From Adineta vaga (Eukaryota > Rotifera), in NCBI GenBank assembly GCA_021613535.1, contig CP075492.1:8618001-8682000 (forward strand): a stretch of DNA of 64,000 bases. The letters are read 5' to 3'. Of this stretch, positions 50,111 to 63,649 are shown piece after piece. The notes below the pieces were generated by a model. That model was not told the origin of the DNA. It was given only the letters and a program-made list of their open reading frames with translations, and ran no database searches. The first letter of the stretch is position 1. Every line of letters begins with the position of its first letter. The translations under genes were made by a program, and so were the position numbers.

Positions 50111-53100
50111 ATGGCAACTAATGCTGTTTTAACCTCTATGAACGATGAAATTGGCACGAATGAAAAAGCATACGAAGAAGAATTATTTATTCCATCTTCG
50201 ATTGACGAAGAATCGATTATTAAAACAATTAATAACCAACAGGAGATTTCATTTCTTTCAAAACCATTGATTGCAGAAGATATATTTCCTTCGTAAGTAT
50301 CTTCTCATTCAATCATTTAGTTTACACGAATTCATGAGACGATGAATCGTAAATGAAAAGTAATCAAATCTATTTAGTGTACCTAGCATCTCTTCGAATC
50401 TCATTGAATATCCAGGATCTTATCGAACTAATTCAAAGAAGGAAGAGTCAATATTGATATATGCCGAAAATTTTCGTCATCAATATCATCATATTTATCG
50501 TCATCGAAAACCACTTCTTCTCTGTCCATTTAATGAATGTGGTGTGCAGGTAAATATCTAGTTTTCTCGTACCTGAAAATAAATAATACAAGATATAGAA
50601 ATTTGTTTGTACAACGATTCGAATGACAATGTTGCCTTATTCTGATCTAACAGACTGGCGTTTAGCAGCCGAATTTCTTGCCGATCATCTCAATTATGAT
50701 TTACTCAATCCATCCTATGAACTCGTATGCTATCAGATACAAAACCATAGTTTCTAATCTTTCATTTCAGTCGAGAATACTTTATTCACCATCAAAAATT
50801 CTTGTTGAACAACATGGAAATTGTTTCGATTATGCTAATCTACTTTGTTCGTTATTAATCGGTGCTGGATATGATGCATATATCGTTAGTGGATATGCTA
50901 CGCGTGAAATTTGTTATATGGATACTACTCGATTACAAAATCCATATAGCAGAAAACAGGAAAAGGTAGAGATTTTAATTAAGTTGAATGAATATATAAG
51001 ACGAAAATAGAAAAAGTCAGATCTTTATATGATTACTTTGTTTTCACACATTCAACACAAGAAATTAGAATCGTATATTCAAAATCTTGTATAATAGATT
51101 AATAATAGATTTTCATCCTGAATTTATTTGTAGGAATATGTAGAACAATTAAATTGTCAGTGTAAAAAATATGTTATCAAACCACCAAAGGATTTAACAT
51201 CAAAATATGATGCATATATGCAACACCGACATGTAGATGCCTTAGAAGTAGAAAAAAGCCGAATACAAGATGAAGAAAAAAACCGAAAAGCAGTATGTTT
51301 CGAAAAATAAACATATTTGAAATGTTTAACGAGAAAAGCAATAGGAAATCGAACGACCATTAGATGATCCATTGTATGGTATTCGAATTCATGCATGGAT
51401 ACTAGTTTTACCAGGAAAACGTGATATAACTGAACCATTTTATATTGAATCAACAACGGGTTATGCTAAAGCAACAGATGATAGTGAATATTTAGGTATT
51501 GAAAGTGTTTGGAATAATCAAAATTTTTGGATTAATATGCAAGATTGTTCTGATGGTTGTAAAGTTCGTTGTTATAGAAGATATTCGAATGTTGTACTGT
51601 ATTCATTATTTAGTCTCTTCAATTTGATTTAAATGATCAAGTCCGATGGGAATGTATGTTTCCCCATTCAATAAATTCCAATGAATTGATCACAAACAAT
51701 CATCATTCTGACGATGATGAGAATGAAGATAAATTAACTGATCAACGGTCTTTCATAACTTTATCTAATCAAATAGATTGGTTCGAAAAAATGAGTTCGG
51801 ATCATAATAAAAACATTTTCATTTCATTGATATATATTATTCAGAATTTTATTTCAATAATCCATTGAATTTACCTGTATCCAATATTAATGCTATTTCA
51901 TACTATAATCATTATTCTGATCAAGTCAAATCAGAAATTTACGAACGATATTATACATCAGCAGTACCAAACATTGTAAGATTTTCTTTAGTCACTCAAC
52001 TTCATTTCTTTCCTCTACACTAGATCACAAAGAACACATCTTCGAAAGATATTGATTTACCACCGTCATGGGTTCATCCACTTGACATCACACCTAAAAG
52101 TTTTAATTGTAAGAAATTCTTCGACATTAATTTCATTCTTTTAGATTTTCAAAAACGTTTTCCAAATGCTCATAAGACGTATTATTTTAAAAAAACATGT
52201 GTACAAAAATATGCACCTTATAGTATGAAAGATGGTATTGTTTTGAAAGTATCTGAATTCAATGATTATGACTGTGAGTTAATCATTCGATGATAAATAT
52301 TTGTTGATTAAAAATGAAATCAGTTAAAGAACTCATTTATATGACATGTCAATATGAATATCGTTATGATAAATTGGAAATACGAGAACATGATGTAAAG
52401 ATAAATACGATCTATGAAAAGTATCGACCCGGACGAAATGATCATTTGAAGGGTAAAATTTCCGAACTATTTTGCATCTTGTATCTTCATTTGTATGTAG
52501 AATATATTTATAATTTTGAATCATTTTACGATCGTACAATGATCTTTTATCATAAATCACGTTTGGATAGTTTAGCAAAACGGCATGAAACATGCCATGA
52601 ATTGACTGATTATTTCATTGATCATGAAAATTTTCTTTTCTCTCGAAAAACAATATTTGAAAGTCAATCCAAGACAAAGAGTCCATCTCATAAAGTGATT
52701 CGACGATCAATTATTGTAAATAATCATTTTCGTAAAACAAAAAAACTTCTATGATTTTTTTCATATTCTTAGTCCATTACTGAAAAATCCAATCGTAATC
52801 CAAAAGTGAATAGCAATGACGATATTCATGAACTTATTTATGCAATTAAAGATAATAAATTTATTCTCACTTATCACAGAGATGTCAATTGTATTACACC
52901 ATCGATCAGGTAAATAATTGAAAGAAATAAATGAGTTTTTTAAAGAATTCATTGATTTAGAACGTACATAAAACCAGTGAGTTCATTTTATTCTTGAAAT
53001 AATGAATTGTCTAGAAGTAGAAAATAGGAGAATTGGAATGATAAAACATTTGTATTTAAATGGAATGATGATTTACAAAAAAGTTATCAAGCTGACGAAG

Positions 53101-53943
53101 ATTGCAAAGAACTATCTCAACGTAATCTTTACTTAAATTTGATTAAATTGATTGAACAAGAAGAAGTGATTAAACAAGTACGAATAAGTGAAGACGAAGT
53201 AAGAATTCGTAGTTTTATTTACAAACGTGAACAATTATTTTTGTTAGATACGAGAACTTCAATCTTGTCGACAACAAGAAGAACTTGTAAGTGATCTGGA
53301 AATTAGTATTTATGATATCGATCGTGATGAAAAATCGAAAATTTATAAAGAATTATTGGTAAGTGTTGAAAATACTTGATAGATTTAATTACTTTTCGAG
53401 AGATAATTTTCATACAGTATTAATCGTATTATTGTTCTTGATAAATACGGAGAAGAATTTTTAGGAACAAAAATCTGCTCAAGATAAACACAATAAAAGC
53501 AGTGATGAACTCGATTATCTAGCACCATATCTTGCTGCAATAGGTTTGTATATAGATTACTTTCTTTCTATCACATTTATCAGATGATCTTCAGGCAATC
53601 CAGAACGAATTGATGCGCAAACAGCTGAACGAATCCGTTATAAAGTTGAACTTGATTTTAAGCATCAATCAATACAAAGAGCTAATCTAATTCAATCACA
53701 TTACGAACGAGAAATCAAAGAACTTATGACTAAACATGATTTAAATCCTCAATCTCAACAAGCAAAATTTCGTTTAGAAATTCTCGAACAACGTCTAAAA
53801 GAGTTTGTAATTTCTATCTTTCTATTCTATTTTTCTATTCATTTCATTATAGACAACAAAACATATCTCAAAAGAATTATTTTCAACTTCAAAACAAACT
53901 TCACGAAGATCCACGTTTAAAAGATCCCTATATTGTTCGATGA
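50111..53943 (+). CDS. DRC7: DRC7, dynein regulatory complex subunit of motile cilia
   Basis: Nineteen exons, 911 aa: 50111-50292, 50378-50549, 50599-50724, 50771-50965, 51134-51292, 51345-51563, 51614-51794, 51845-51975, 52024-52108, 52145-52273, 52324-52452, 52501-52715, 52773-52909, 52961-52976, 53028-53198, 53248-53358, 53465-53543, 53595-53802 and 53853-53943; phase is kept throughout. The N-terminal half has the transglutaminase-like segment QHGNCFDYANLLCSLLIGAG; other family matches are WNNQNFWINMQDC, PPSWV, FYHKSRLDSLAKRHE, DYLAPYLAA and the terminal KLHEDPRL. DRC7 belongs to the nexin-dynein link that controls ciliary beating (human CCDC135, about 874 aa). Donors after exons 6 and 7 are weak (GTTCG) but needed for family continuity. 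There is a 16-nt micro-exon at 52961-52976. Confidence 0.93.
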
Positions 53944-54400
53944 TTTATTTTAATTAATAAAAAAAAGAAAAGAAATACGACAAAAGAATAGTAAGCGTAA
54001 ACACACATACACACACACACACAAAACCTGAGTAAAGAGAAAATAACACTTCTTTCGTTTTTATATACATGAATGAAAAGAGGAAGAAAAAAGAGAACAC
54101 ATGGATACGTTCATTAACTCGCACGTGTTTAGTGATACTCGACAAAGGAAGAAAAACAGACAAACACAAAGAAAAATTACTACTCATGTACATTGTGTTT
54201 TATATTAGAAGAAAATTAGATAAGAGATATGTAAGATGGCAATCAAAAATGAACATTAAACAACAGACAATAGTGGAAAAAAGAATAGATATAAAAAAGA
54301 AGAAAACAAGAAAGATTTGATTTTCGTTCATCTTTTTTCCTTTTCTTATAAAACAGATCTGACATTAGCTAAATTTAAGCAATAGAAGAATAATATATAT
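53944..54400. other. Convergent 3' intergenic region
   Basis: 457 bp between the stops of DRC7 (plus) and delta-catenin (minus). It includes a (CA)n run at about 54002-54023. No exon. Confidence 0.6.
53956..53961 (+). terminator. Likely polyadenylation signal of DRC7
   Basis: AATAAA 13 nt after the DRC7 stop codon, followed by an A/G-rich run. This is close to the stop, so a downstream signal may be used instead. Confidence 0.4.
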
Positions 54401-57400
54401 TTATACCCAAGAGTCAGGTGATGTTGATGCTTGACCAAGTTGATCCCATGTAGCTGGTTGAATTTGTTGTGATCGATTTTTGTGAACAGTAGCATAAAGA
54501 TCAGAATGAGGATCACCAAGACCGGACATTGTCTAAATTATACAAAGAATTAACTGAAATGACATCGAATTTGAACAGTATATCTTATAACTAAATATCT
54601 AGATTTCAAAATCGATGTTTCTAAGTCTTTGTTGTCATTGTCTATTCATAAACCTTTTCAATTGATAAGATACAATCAAGTTTACTTACTCCATTTCCAT
54701 ATGGTCTTTGTAGATTATCCATACTTTGATTTAGTTTTTCCATACGATATTCATCACTTCCTAGAAAATTAAAATACATTTTCTTTTTCTTTTTCTCTCA
54801 AATACGAAATCAAGTACTTTGTGGTCGAGTAATTTGTTTTCCTTTGGAGGTAAAATGTGTTGGTTGTCCCATATCACCTCTCGGTCGATGTAATGTCGAT
54901 TGTGGACTTGATGTTAATGATTTTGAATTTAATAATCGATGATGAATAAAATCGGATTCTTTAAAACCATGTTGTTTATATAATTCATGTAAGGAACGAT
55001 GTTTGTACATAGTATTCAATACATGAGCTGTATATTTAATAACTTTCGAATTATAAACATGTCCTTTCGCATTCATAATACCATTCATTTTTGTGACACC
55101 ACCTTCTTGAAATAGAATTCGTGCATTAGTATCATTTGTACGAATGATTTCATTGAGTGCAGCAAGAACTGATGTTAATGTTTCATCTGAATGACGTCGA
55201 CGGCCTGTTCCTTGTTCAGATGGATCAGGTAAAACAGCAACGAGTTCTTTAATAGCCCATCCACCGAGTACATCACGATTTTTTGGATCAATTGCTAGAT
55301 TTCTTAAAGCAATTGCTGAAGCATTAACAACGGCATCACATTCATCAACACGTAACAAATCAACTAATTCCGATAAACCACGTGCCTTTCGAACTTCACT
55401 ACGTAAGTCTATCGATGGTTTCCAATAACAAGCAGCTATTGAAGAAGAAAAAAAAGACGAAGAATGAGATATGCACATCAGATTATGTTTCATGTCATCG
55501 TTTTCAATACATACTTAAATTTTGAATACATCCAGCTGTTGCTTCAAGTGTATCAGGATTGCTACTATGTCGTAAAAGATGTACGTAAGTACCTATAACA
55601 TCTGGCTGCCAAAGCATTTCAACAGGTCGACCTTCACGTGGCGCCATGATTGCATAAATATTATTATTGTTAGTTGTTCCTGTTTGTTCATAGATTTGTT
55701 TTGTTTTCTTTTGTTTAGAACCCATACAGCCAACTTTGGTTTTTTCATGTTCATTATATTGTGATTGTGATGGTGTCATGCTCCAAGTAGATGCTGCTGC
55801 CATAGCTGGATAATTCCGATCATAATCACGATCAACAACTTCTTGTAATTTATACGAGAGATTACGTAATATACACATACAATTTTCGATAGATTTATTA
55901 TCAATTTCATTTAAAGATTGAAGACTGGAATTAACAGCATGAAGAAGAGATGGAATAAAACCTTCACAGTCACGCATCTTACCACGACCATCATAATCAG
56001 CCGATGAACAATTGCTAGAAAATGATAAGTTTATTCAACATACTATTCCATATCAAATATCGAAAAACAAACTGTGTGAGATTTGATCACATATTATATG
56101 TTGATAGATTATACTTTCAACCTTGTCTACTGATGGTGATAAGGTCAATTGATACTTCTCAATGATGATCGACTGTGTAGAAAGATTTTAAGATGAGATG
56201 AACAAAATCTTCGTATTTCTTAAATAAAATCTACTAATTTCACATATGAAAGAGAGATAGAGCTATTTCGATAATTTGAATATAACAGACACTTCGATAA
56301 TATCATTAGACAACATGCTTTAGTCGATCACAAAATTCCTTCGATCATTTTCTCGTTTCCTGTAAATTCTTTATTGAATTAGACAGTTCATTTAAATATT
56401 CTTCGTTAGATCGTTACATGAAGACATCTATCTATACATATAGCGCATGAGTTAATTGATTTAGTCATCGTCAATGAAATCAGTTTCGGTACATGCTTAG
56501 TCAAGCACATTGTGTTATTGAGCAAAAATCTCTTTATAGCATTTGAATGCTTTATCGCGTCATATTTTGAATTCAATGAACTTAAAATAAGATCTATGAT
56601 TTCTTTTACATGAACATTCATCTATTGATCTAATCTTAACTTACCGAAGTATTCCTGTTGCATTTTTGAAAACAGGTGGAAATTTTCCTTGTGGATTTAA
56701 ACGTCGATTAATATCAGCATCCCAACCAGAGAAAGGAATAATGATATTTTTCACAAGTACATTTAATCCTTCGTCAAGGATTTGTCCTTTCAATTGAGGT
56801 GATGAAGATGCATTCCAAAGAACAGCTGTAACTGATTCTCGAACGTCTTCATAAGGTGTTCGACGTAAGAGATGGATTAATGCTGGTATACCATTACGAT
56901 TTTTTAATTCAATCTAAAGATAAAAGATGATATGAGTTATGTTACTACAGGAAGAAATTCTTCTTTTCTATCAAACAAACCTTATTCTCATCATTTCGTT
57001 TTCCATAACATAGATTTCTTAAAGCACCACAAGCATTCTTCTGTATTTCTGGTTTTTCATGTTGAAGTAAAGCAACTAAATAGGCAATTCCATTGAGAGA
57101 TCTTGTTTTTGATTTGATATTATCATCATTAAAACATAAATGTTGTAAATAAGCAGCAGCATTCTCTTTGATAACATCACTTGTGTGACTAAGATATTCA
57201 ATAACTTCTTGTAAATCAGGATCACGCCAACGTTGTTCTAAGTAATTAAATATAATTAATTGAAAATAATATAAGCAAAACAACAACATTAAGCAAGGCA
57301 ACATAAAGCAATAAGCAAGGAAAAATAAATTGGAATCATACCTCGAAATTCTGTATCAATTGAAGGTGATCGTCGACGACAATGATACTCATCTTCATGT

Positions 57401-58723
57401 ATACCATATGATGTATACATACGACTCAATGTACCATAATCTTCACCATAGCCCGGAGGTGCTGCAAAATAATATTAGGGGGAAAATAATGATAGATATA
57501 CACACACAAAAGCAGTGATAAGAAAGCATTTTCATAAAATAATATAGATATACATATATATATATACATACAAAAGAAGCAATTTGTACCGAAAACCAAA
57601 CATATAATAAGTATATCCATTTATCAGTCTCTTACCTTGTCCGATACTATCAGGCGATTGTCTTCCAGCTGTTGGCATAAGTGCTCGACCAATACTGTCT
57701 GGTCGACCTGGACCCAAACCTTCATATGGATTCTCAACATCAAGATATGGTTCGTCTACTAAGTTAGGATCATTGGGATCATAATCGATAATTTTTTCAT
57801 CAGTATTAGCTAGAATAATTATAGCCATAATAAAATATGCAAATTAAACGTAAACATTGCATAAACAACATACTTTTATTATTTTCTGGTTCGTTATATC
57901 GTGCATTACTATAACGATGATCAAGGACATCATGACTATAACCATTTCGTCCTCCTCCATTCACATGTTGTTGTTGTGGTGGTATTCTTCCGGATGGTCG
58001 TCCATTTGAATAAGTGCTTCGATTATCATGTCGAGTTCCATTTGTTATTGTTAATCCAGTTTCACTTACATCACCACCAGATGCATATGTACTACGCTCA
58101 AATCGATTAGGTTGTTGTTCATAACGTGTATGCTGATGTTGATGTGTCGTTGTTGATCGTTGTGATGAACGTACAGATGACGGTGAATGTTGTTCATTGG
58201 AACGAAACTGAGTTCTAAAATAATCATTTTTTATTTCGCGTTTATCGATTAAACTAAAACTGCATTGTTTTTTAAATATTTACTTCTGTTGAGAAAATGA
58301 TGAATTTGGTGAAAAACTAGTATTGGTTTCGTGTCTTGTTGTTATTCCATTCGTGGGTAATGAAGTACCTTCATAAACTACATGCTCATCGGACCATGTT
58401 GTTGGTGTTGGTTCACCATATTCAGCAATTAATGCTTGATATCTTGGATCATCTTGTCGAATGAGTTCACCAGTGATTGGATCGACTAAATGTCGATGTA
58501 CACGTGTGATTTTTTGTATTTTAGTTACTTTTGAAACTTGTTGAGATTCTTCTTTTTTTCGTACAACTTTTGTTCCATCAGGTGTTGTTTCTTCTTCAAC
58601 TGTTGTGGTCACTTTAACTGTATTTGATTGTGGTGCTTGACCATTATCACCGTCTGATGTATACGTATATGTATAGACAAGACGTTCACGTTGTGGATCG
58701 TCCGTCATTGTTTCGCCGGGCAT
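54401..58723 (-). CDS. CTNND: Delta/p120-catenin family armadillo protein
   Basis: Ten exons, 973 aa: 58284-58723, 57874-58214, 57636-57809, 57342-57461, 56981-57237, 56645-56913, 55515-56014, 54818-55435, 54690-54760 and 54401-54532. The ATG at 58723 is chosen over an upstream TTG. The N-terminal 350 residues are polar and disordered, with DDPRYQALIAEYG and Tyr-rich sections. The armadillo region starts at RWRDPDLQEVIEYL and includes NAAAYLQHLCFNDD, NACGALRNLCYG, ENCMCILRNLSY, EATAGCIQNL and NASAIALRNLAID. The basic loop insertion with SKQKK is typical of the family. The C-terminus is DSWV, the PDZ-binding motif of delta-catenin, ARVCF and p0071, which vertebrate p120 itself lacks. The family binds cadherin juxtamembrane tails and regulates Rho GTPases at junctions and synapses. 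Confidence 0.94.
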
Positions 58724-59577
58724 TTCGGATAGGAACAATATCTATGTCCGATGTTTAATAAAAAGAAAAGACTAAAACAAAAGATGAAAGGTTATTCGAT
58801 TAGATCAGATAGAGTAAATGTCAAACAATTGATAGATGTTTGCTTTTCAAAAGACGAAAGAGCAAACGAAAGAGAAAAAGAGAAGGATAAAGTAAGAGAG
58901 AGAAAAAGAGAGAAATCTCTTTACCAAGTAAGAAATGGCAGGTGACACTTGTTGAAATATCCTTATGTAAGAGTTTGACACCAATACTCCAGAAGTTACG
59001 GCTCGTTTGCATATATTCAATCGAGCGAATACAAGAAAGAAAAAAAAGAGAAAGAAAGAGACGAGAAAAAGAAGAAAAGAACAAGTTGTTGGCCTTCCTA
59101 TGAGAAATAGATTTTTGATTTAGTTGATGTCTAGCTTCTTTGTCTAAGACGATCAAACATTGATTATTAATCGATTCTGTCGTGTCCAACAAGTCGAAAT
59201 AAAGGTCAAATGAGGAACTAAACTTGCGTAATGAATATATATATATATATACAAATATATAAAGGTATCCAAATGATTTCTTGTCGATACAAACGTATAT
59301 GTATAAATATATACATCTGGGATTCGACCTCGATAAAAAAAACTCAATCATCACCAAATAAATAGGGTACGAATCCCTTTGAGTAGATTGTATGTACGAA
59401 TACAAAATCTAACCTCTTTCGTTCGATGTATTAATCTTTTATGACGAGATGTCTCAGTTTGCTCGAGGGATACAAGCAAAACAAAAACGCCTGGTCATAT
59501 GTATGCATATATGTGTAGACACCTTCTACGTAAGCAAACAGAACTTTGTAGGTTTATACTTCTTTACTATACGTATG

Positions 59578-59578
59578 T

Positions 59579-59600
<22 letters not shown>
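59578..59600. repeat. (TA)n microsatellite
   Basis: About ten TA units in intergenic DNA. Confidence 0.8.
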
Positions 59601-59609
<9 letters not shown>

Positions 59610-60903
59610 CGTTTACTAACGCCTACAGTGAATGTTTATCTGCCTATTAATCAGCACCACTCACCATTCACTCACTCACACACATTCGTTCGATCGATCG
59701 TGCATCCTATTTGTCTGTCGTGTAAGCAGTATGTAATAGTTTTTTCTGTACTATCGTATTCTCTAAGATATAATGCATATGGGAGCCAACGCGAATGCAC
59801 GATTTTTCTCGTATTCGGTAAATAGACTTGTTCTCTTTCTCTCTCGAATTGAGTCCATCTCACACACACTTGACTGCACGCAAAAGAGAAAAAGAGAGAA
59901 CCGGAAAGAGAATGTGACAAGTCTACTATTTTATGTGCATTTGGAAGCAGCTAAAAAAAGAAAACCTTGAATGAACAAACGCATCAGCAACGAAACAAAA
60001 GAGACTGCTTACCACCACGTTTCATTTACCTTTTGCATATTTCAATCGAATTTATTGATTAAAATACTTTCGTTTTACACATTTACCGCATCTTTTTTCA
60101 TGCGCACATAATACAATCAAAAAAATATGCTAACAACTCGACAGCAGCAATAACACTAGCTTCCAAACGCGTGCGTCCAACTGCATATTCATTATATTCA
60201 AAACTTTCTTTTCTCTCACTCTCGCTCTCGCTCTCTTATACAGTAGTGTATTGAGTCGACAGAGAATGACCGACCATGGACATTGACCAAGAAAAGAATG
60301 ACTAGAGATGGGATAGCGAAAGAGAAATACAATTTGCTGTCTAGTCGAGAGAAAAGAAAGAGAACACGGACGGCGACGACGGCGACATCGAGCAAGCTTC
60401 TAATTGAACAGTATAGATATTCATCAATGTTTTTTTTGTTTTGGCCGAAATCCAAAGGGAAAATAAACAGGCAAATCTGACAAGAATCCATAGAAAAACA
60501 AAATAAAGTCGCATTTTCGTGTTATTTTACATTTCTCATATGAAAAACGAAAGTCATAATCAACAAATAATTTCTCACCTGTTTGCTAGAAAACAAATTC
60601 AACAGTGCAATTCAACGTGCAACATAACAGGACAGCAGAGAAGAACTGTTAGCATCAATATTTTAGACGAGATGACTAAAAATCTCAATCAAAATGAGTT
60701 CTATTAGGAAAAAGAAGAAGCCGGAACATACATGATCGATGAAGGAACAAACGAATGTTTATTAAAGTCAAAAAGAACAGAAGAAGAAGACGAAGAAGGA
60801 GAAATATAAAAAAAAGCGACATCACTATTTTACATATATACAGCCTCTAATGAATCAAACAACCAATGACAGAATAAACATTTCATTCTTCTTCTTTTTT
60901 TAT

Positions 60904-60913
60904 TTTATTTATT
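60904..60913 (-). terminator. Tandem polyadenylation signals of the phosphatase gene
   Basis: Two overlapping AATAAA hexamers on the minus strand, 45-55 nt after the stop at 60958. Confidence 0.5.
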
Positions 60914-60957
60914 AAAAAATCAAAGAAGAAAAAAAAGAAATAGAACGATTTACAACA

Positions 60958-61812
60958 TTAATCAGAAATTTTCAATGAATTCATTAATTTATTCGCTGTT
61001 AATAATGGAGCTGTTGGTAGTTGAGGAAAGTCCGGAAGAAACATCCATGTACCTGTTGCTGCATCATATTCAGCAATAATCATGGAAAGAAAGTTAACTT
61101 CACCACGTTTATTATTTTCCATTTCACTAAGATAAGCTAATTTATCATCGACAGCATCAAGATTTAACATAGCAGCTAGTAATGTTACACATGGTCGATG
61201 TGTAACAATAAGAATTGTTGGCGGAGTTGGTGATGCACTAAGTTTCATATTTTGACTAATTAATTTTCTTGTTATTCTCTTTAATACAGCATACATTCGT
61301 CGATAGTAAGCTAAACGTGTTTCACGTACAATGACTGTATTGTTAACAGGTGCTAATACAGGTTGATAATTTAAATCAACGAAAAAGCCAGCAGAAGCAA
61401 AAAAGTCCGCAGGTTGTAAAGGTAAATTTCGTTTTGTTGGTTCATGAAGTGCAAGATCAACTCTTAACGGTGCTCGTTCACGTCTACCAAGACCTTCAAG
61501 TACAGAATCAGCTGTTTGTACACATCGCATTGCTGGTGATGTATAAACTCGATGAGGTATTAAACCAAGTGAACGAAAAAATTCACCTGTATGATAAGCA
61601 TGAGCTTTACCATGTCGTGATAAAGGTGTATCAAGAGAATATTCATGTGGATTGGCACGAATTGGTAAAACAGTTGGCATTTGCGTAACATTAGGTGAAT
61701 AAACTCCATTAATAAAAACTTCTTGTGGCCAATTATTATTTTTCAAAACAAAATCTAATCGTTCAGAATGCCGCATGATAATAATACGAGGTTTATGTAT
61801 ATGTTGATTCAT
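60958..61812 (-). CDS. UBASH3/TULA-like histidine phosphatase
   Basis: An intronless 284-aa frame from the ATG at 61812 to the TAA at 60958. It belongs to the branch-2-like phosphoglycerate mutase/histidine phosphatase superfamily: MRHSER supplies the nucleophilic His15 and Arg14, SPAMRCVQTA supplies the second phosphate-binding Arg, LHEPTKR a likely proton-donor acid, and VTHRP the second catalytic His. Spacing and the long insert after the RHxxR motif match the C-terminal domain of UBASH3 (TULA/Sts) and ecdysteroid-phosphate phosphatase. UBA and SH3 domains are absent, so it is a stand-alone phosphatase. No signal peptide; probably cytosolic. Substrate cannot be told: phosphotyrosine or small phosphorylated metabolites are known for relatives. 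It is one of two intronless genes in the window. Confidence 0.88.
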   Translation of the reverse strand: MNQHIHKPRIIIMRHSERLDFVLKNNNWPQEVFINGVYSPNVTQMPTVLPIRANPHEYSLDTPLSRHGKAHAYHTGEFFRSLGLIPHRVYTSPAMRCVQTADSVLEGLGRRERAPLRVDLALHEPTKRNLPLQPADFFASAGFFVDLNYQPVLAPVNNTVIVRETRLAYYRRMYAVLKRITRKLISQNMKLSASPTPPTILIVTHRPCVTLLAAMLNLDAVDDKLAYLSEMENNKRGEVNFLSMIIAEYDAATGTWMFLPDFPQLPTAPLLTANKLMNSLKISD

Positions 61813-63649
61813 CGTCTTTTTCTTTTTCTTTTTTTTCTCAATAAAATTATGATTTTATAAAAAAAAGTGACACTTTTTTTTTGATTTTTATATCTTGAAT
61901 ATGTCGCGAAAAGAAAATCATTCAAGCGAATCTTTAACCATGCATAACTTATTTGAAGAGAAAAGAAAAGTATATTTTTCGATGTCATTACCTTGGTCTA
62001 TTTTTTTCTCTTTTACATCATTTCTTGGCCCTGACATGCGTGTGAGTTCGATTTAGTTAATTATTTGAAAAAACGTTTATTTTTATTGAGAAAAAGACAA
62101 AAGAAAAACATTCTTTTTGAATAGAACCGTTTTTTCTCTCTCTCTAGAAACAAGAATGATGAGTTTGATTCTTACACAGAATGATTAATATTTGAATCTA
62201 ATGCGACATTCCGAAGGACATGTGATTGCTTTTACATAATGTAATTATCGGAAAACAACAATGTTGCTGTAATATAATATCTATTTGTTAGATTTATTTG
62301 TTTTAATTGCTAAAAATATCTTTGAAATATTATAAACTATTTAATTAGAGTAATATCCTTGTCATCTAATGGAATATATAGTGATTCAAAATAATCCTAT
62401 GAAAAGAAAGTTTTCGAAGAACAAATATCTTGACGTTGAGATGTATATTGTAAAAAAGAAAAGGAGGGAAAGATTGATATCTATAGAAGTACTATTCGAA
62501 ATTATGACCTTTAATTGAAATATAAATATCTTGTCTTGATAGAGACATTAAAAAAAACCAATTGAATATTCTTTTCAAATAGTCTGAATATGATCATAAA
62601 TGTTGAGATTTAATAATCAATGAGTATTTACAGTCTACTTGATTTCTATAGAAATCAAATTTAGTGAATATAGAAGAGACTTCAGGGTAAATACAGATTG
62701 GATATTTGATTTGATGAAAACAAACGCAGTTATATCTCGTGTATATTTACATCATCATCATCATCAGTGTGTTTATTACGTATTCAAAATTATTTTCATT
62801 CTTTCCTTTGAATGGTTGATTTTGTCTTTCTATTCAATGATTTTGACTATCGATGACAAGTAAAGTGCACCGAAAGAAAAATCATCATCATCATCATCTA
62901 TCTATCTATCTATCGATTCAATAATTCGATGTTTATTTGTTTAGCGTAGTATGCGCGCAAGGTTTTCAATGTTTTTTTACATATCTGTTTAATATCATTC
63001 TGTCATATTTATCGATAATATGCATATTAGAATCATTATGTGTAGTATTCATAAACCGATATCCTACGATCATGTGAAAATGTACATTGAAAAATATAAA
63101 TTGAGTTGAGTGATAATCAATATTATGATGATGAAACCCATTGCATGTGTTTGCAAACTGATCGGAAATAAGAATAGGAGGTCGTAATACTTATTGAACA
63201 AATTTCACGCTATTTATTAGTATATGCATGAATAACTACGATATGTATACGCCTGCAATATTGCTATGGTTAATATATATTCGTAACATATAAAAACTTC
63301 ATTTTAATTTTGTTCACTTCAGTTATGACTGAAATATAATGGTATCTATGTATAATAGATAACAATTGATTTATGCTCTCATTCACATACGATGTTTCAA
63401 TTGGAACATTTTTAATTTCGGCAAATGATTGAGCACGATTGATCCTTTTCTATTTCGATCGTTATGTGATCAAAATCGACCACCATACAAAACATACCTG
63501 GATTTCCACAGATTATTTACTACAAAATTCAATGATTTTATAACAATTAGGAAGATTTTCGTCTTATTTCGATGTACCATTCAGAAAAATCTTTCAAATC
63601 TACATTACTACTTCGAAATTTCTGTCAACAGACAAAAACTATCTCAGTA
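61813..63649. other. Non-coding region
   Basis: About 1.8 kb, very AT-rich. It has (TCA)n at about 62750-62766 and 62881-62897, the latter running into (TATC)n to about 62914. I see no exon; the phosphatase promoter should lie just upstream of 61812. Confidence 0.5.
62881..62914. repeat. (ATC)n/(ATCT)n compound microsatellite
   Basis: Five or more ATC units followed by four to five TATC units in intergenic DNA. Confidence 0.8.

Larger units (their letters stand above)
58724..60957. other. Non-coding region upstream of delta-catenin
   Basis: About 2.2 kb, dominated by GAAA/GAGA purine runs, (TA)n at about 59578-59600 and a TC-rich stretch near 60215-60237. Open frames here are low-complexity. 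It holds the delta-catenin promoter/5' UTR and the 3' UTR of the phosphatase gene. Confidence 0.55.

Noticed and set aside
58821-59405. 194-codon minus-strand frame upstream of delta-catenin
   Set aside because: The composition (Phe/Ser/Leu/Tyr-rich) reflects GAAA/TA repeats; no ATG context or domain. Probably 5' flanking DNA.
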